Source: Yponomeuta sedellus
Lineage: Eukaryota > Arthropoda > Insecta > Lepidoptera > Yponomeutidae
Direction of reading: 5' to 3'
Length of the DNA stretch: 64,000 nucleotides
NCBI GenBank assembly: GCA_934045075.1
Contig: OW203727.1
Coordinates: 22,085,311 to 22,149,310 of the forward strand
Shown here: one piece after another, positions 61,767-64,000 of the stretch
How the letters are laid out: every line of letters begins with the position of its first letter
Numbering within the stretch: position 1 is the first letter of the stretch
Program-made: the position numbers and the translations under genes
The notes under the pieces: model-generated
What the model saw: the letters and a program-made list of their open reading frames with translations, nothing else
What the model was told of the DNA's origin: nothing
Databases searched by the model: none

Positions 61767-62905
61767 TGTCGCAGCCACTTTGAGTAATTCCGCCCTTTAC
61801 AAACGGCGTCGTCTGTTTACAAACGTGTGTCCGTTTTCAATATGCCGAAGGCAAATTGTGAACGGCCTTGTCAGTTTCTGAAATGCCATGATCGTACAAT
61901 CGCAGTTTGTAAAATGCCATAATCATTCCATCGCCGTTTGTAAAATGCCGCGGCAATTTGTCGAAGTTAGTACGAAATCTAGCCGCAACGAGCGCTGTAC
62001 GTCAAAACAACAACAATGGCTGCCGCAAGTGCTTTCGTTCACGAAGAAAATAAAGAAATTATTAGTGAAACAGTGCCGTTTTCGAGAGAAATGAGTTTTA
62101 AAGACATAGAGTTGTCAAAATTAATTGAATCTCAAGTGGGAGCAGTCAAAACACCGTGGATAAAACAAAAGGTGTGTGAGGTTATCCGGCACATCAAAAA
62201 TGCTACGGTGTCCATTGAAACGGGTGTTCGCCGGACTACTGCGGTACATTATTGGTGCTCAAGGTACGATGTGATGAACATATCAGGAACCGACTACCTC
62301 ATCATGAAGAAGAAAAGCCCCGATAGCCCCACTATACATGTGATTTTTTGGAGGAGTACCAACAAAAGTACCAACCTCAATATTGTGATAATTATGGGAA
62401 ACGATTAAGGTAAGACTTTAATTTTTATACTATGTTTTGTTTATTCTCTTTGATAGGTAAACTTGTTAAAAAGACTGTTATCGTTCATAATATAAGTTGT
62501 ATTTTTTTAAGATTACAAAGTACAAACTCAATATAACATGCCTAATCTCATTATGTAAAAGTATGAATGTAAGGAGCCACAACAGGCAATCCTTCTATAG
62601 TTAGTTTAATTTATTTGTGCATTTTTGTAGATTTAAATAACAGTTAAATTGTAATTTATATACCTAATACTTACCGCTTGCAGACTCTACTTAAATCGAG
62701 ATTAGCTTAAAATACATAAAGACTGTACATGAAACGCTTTTTTTCATAATCATCAAACCATGGTCACTCTTAATGTTGAACGTCAACTATTTTTATGACA
62801 TCGATCAAACTCACAAACTGCCTTCGGCATTTTGTAAACGTGCAAGCATTTAAAAACTGACGACGCCCTTTGTAAACGGGCGGATTTAACAAAATGCCTG
62901 CGACA
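61767..62905 (+). mobile_element. Deleted DNA transposon with ~100 bp TIRs and an integrase exon
   Basis: The left end TGTCGCAG (61767) matches the right end CTGCGACA (62898-62905). The inverted similarity continues ~100 bp (CCGCCCTTTACAAACGGCGT / reversed with few changes; GCCGAAGGCA...TTGTGA). TATA lies on both sides, so a 4 bp TSD is possible. Between the TIRs are tandem GCAGTTTGTAAAATGCC-like motifs (61890-61960) and one exon. Ginger-type transposons have TGT-starting TIRs and an integrase related to KRBA2. 1139 bp is far too short for a full element. Confidence 0.75.
62016..62409 (+). pseudogene. Integrase-type protein N-terminal exon (KRBA2/Ginger-like)
   Basis: It starts at ATG in a good context (CAACAATGGC). 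The frame carries VGAVKTPWIKQKVCEVIRHI and TTAVHYWCSRYDVMNISGTD, then YLIMKKKSPDSPTIHVI. This resembles the N-terminal region of KRAB-A domain-containing protein 2-like, integrase-bearing insect proteins. At ~62343, in a run of six T, a one-base slip moves the expected continuation (LEEYQQKY...) into another frame. The exon then ends at AAG|GTAAGA (62410), a strong donor. The zinc-binding and DDE parts of the integrase are missing. The family call rests on memory of related proteins and needs a search. Confidence 0.6.
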
Positions 62906-62913
62906 TATATATG

Positions 62914-63350
62914 AAGCGCTCGTGGCCTAGTTGAACCGAGTGATTGGAACCAATCGCTTGAATAAAGCAACAACAGGCGCGGTCAGGTGCAGGACCTATG
63001 ACCGTCCCGTAACTACCGCTAGTGGTTTTCCGAGCGCTTCCGTGCTTCCCTGCTGGCTGTCATGTAATGGCAGTTGTTAAGTCACGTCAGAGGCTTTATA
63101 ACTCCTGACAGTTAGGCCCGCCACTATCTTACAATCCTCCACCAAACCGCACTTGGCCCTCGTGGTGTGGCATGGCCTAACCTTCCTGCGATGCAGGAAG
63201 AGACTATCAATACTCTTTATTGCACACCATACATTTTAAAAGTACACAAAAACTCAAATATATAAATAACTATACAATTCGTGGCCCCAGCGTTTAAAAT
63301 TATCTCTTTCAGACAGCCCCAGCAGTGGGCTAACAAGGGTTGATATCGGA
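62914..63350 (+). repeat. 5S-derived SINE with inverted LINE 3' end inside, copy 2
   Basis: The SINE runs from AAGCGCTCGTGGCCTAGTTG to GCAGGAAGAGA (63211). It is interrupted by CTATCAATACTCTTTATTGC ... TTTCAGACA (63212-63316), then resumes with GCCCCAGCAGTGGGCTAACA. The left junction is identical to 60756. It lies immediately after the transposon at 61767-62905. Confidence 0.78.
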
Positions 63351-63407
63351 CCACTAGGTGCATTTCGTAAAAATATGCAATATAGAGCTACATGGAATAG
63401 AAATGGA

Positions 63408-63459
63408 ACGGAAAGTCTCCATAAATTATAAATATTTATAATTTATGGAGACTTTCCGT
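63408..63459. repeat. Perfect 52 bp palindrome without loop
   Basis: ACGGAAAGTCTCCATAAATT continues to the centre at 63433/63434 and is exactly mirrored to ACTTTCCGT. All 26 pairs match. Confidence 0.85.
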
Positions 63460-63727
63460 TCGGTAAACTTCTAAATTGTATATGTGACATAAGTATTGAA
63501 GGTCATTTATTTTAAAGCATAGAAAAAGGTATTGCAAAATCTAAACATTTACAGAAAGTTACGTTTTATCGCAGAGAGAAAACGCTTTACCTAATAGATA
63601 ATCTCTATTAGACGCGTTTAGTATATATTTTTTAAAGTTATTGCGAATTATTAAGAAATACCTACTATAAATTTGCAGAAGGCTTCGTCGTAAAAAGTAA
63701 AACAACATAAAACTGATATGCTATATC

Positions 63728-63880
63728 CCTTTGCATGTCCCAACCGCTGGGGCACGGGTCTCTTCCTGCATCACAGGAAGGCTAGGCTATACTCCACCAC
63801 GGGGGCCAAGTCCGGGTTTGCGGAGGATTGTAAGACAGTGGCGGATGTTACCGCCAGAAGTTATCAAGCCGCCTCATAAC
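63728..63880 (-). repeat. 5S-derived SINE, 3' part
   Basis: Reversed tail and body (CAACCGCTGGGGCACGGGTC, CCACCACGGGGGCCAAGTCC, AGTTATCAAGCCGCC). Truncated before the 5S-like head. Confidence 0.7.
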
Positions 63881-64000
63881 AAAAAGGGGATTCTCTGTCA
63901 GTAAATTGCGCCGCCTCTTATGTACCTAAAAAGATCTCTATATAGGAATATCCGCAGACTGGAATATATCTCACGAATACCTTCGTTTCATGAAGAAAAA

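Overview
This is eukaryotic, probably lepidopteran (moth or butterfly), genomic DNA. The only recognisable host gene shows two spliced exons with canonical AG/GT borders. Almost everything else is interspersed repeats of types I associate with Lepidoptera: RTE, jockey and CR1-group LINEs, tRNA-derived SINEs, TA- and TTAA-flanked MITEs, a mariner, and a Ty3/gypsy element with an env-like third ORF. I saw no operon, no canonical functional tRNA or rRNA gene, and no CRISPR array.

Layout. Positions 1-5040 hold the 3' end of an alkylglycerol monooxygenase (AGMO) gene on the + strand. It has an internal exon (2522-2635), a repeat-filled intron and the terminal coding exon (4352-4618). Its upstream exons, including the histidine-rich catalytic part, lie before the window. 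Positions 5043-10160 hold a foldback element followed by a nearly intact two-ORF LINE on the - strand, with a PHD-finger ORF1 and an endonuclease/RT ORF2 coupled by an overlapping TAATG. Positions 10800-19060 are nested SINEs, LINE tails and MITEs. Positions 19067-23215 hold RTE and CR1/jockey-group LINE remnants. Positions 26289-40696 hold a ~3.2 kb segment present twice as ~99% identical direct copies, with a complete 8.0 kb Ty3/gypsy element (LTRs, PBS, gag, a -1 frameshift signal, pol, env-like ORF, PPT) exactly between them. Positions 41000-64000 are repeats again: RTE pol fragments, a mariner with three stops, a TTAA-flanked MITE, many SINEs, and an internally deleted DNA transposon (61767-62905) with ~100 bp terminal inverted repeats around a KRBA2/Ginger-like integrase N-terminal exon.

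What stands out. (1) A SINE family with at least 15 copies whose head resembles the internal promoter of 5S rRNA, several copies with clean target-site duplications (TSDs). (2) A tRNA-derived SINE that occurs as a head-to-head palindromic dimer and as deletion derivatives, most sharing the same two termini and each flanked by a 12-15 bp TSD. (3) The duplicated block with the LTR element at its junction, which may be a real duplication or two haplotypes placed in tandem by the assembler. (4) A textbook U UUA AAC slippery heptamer at the gag-pol junction, plus a possible splice route for an ATG-less env ORF. The repeat families probably share machinery: SINE 3' ends resemble the 3' end of the RTE-type LINE seen at 59513-59996.
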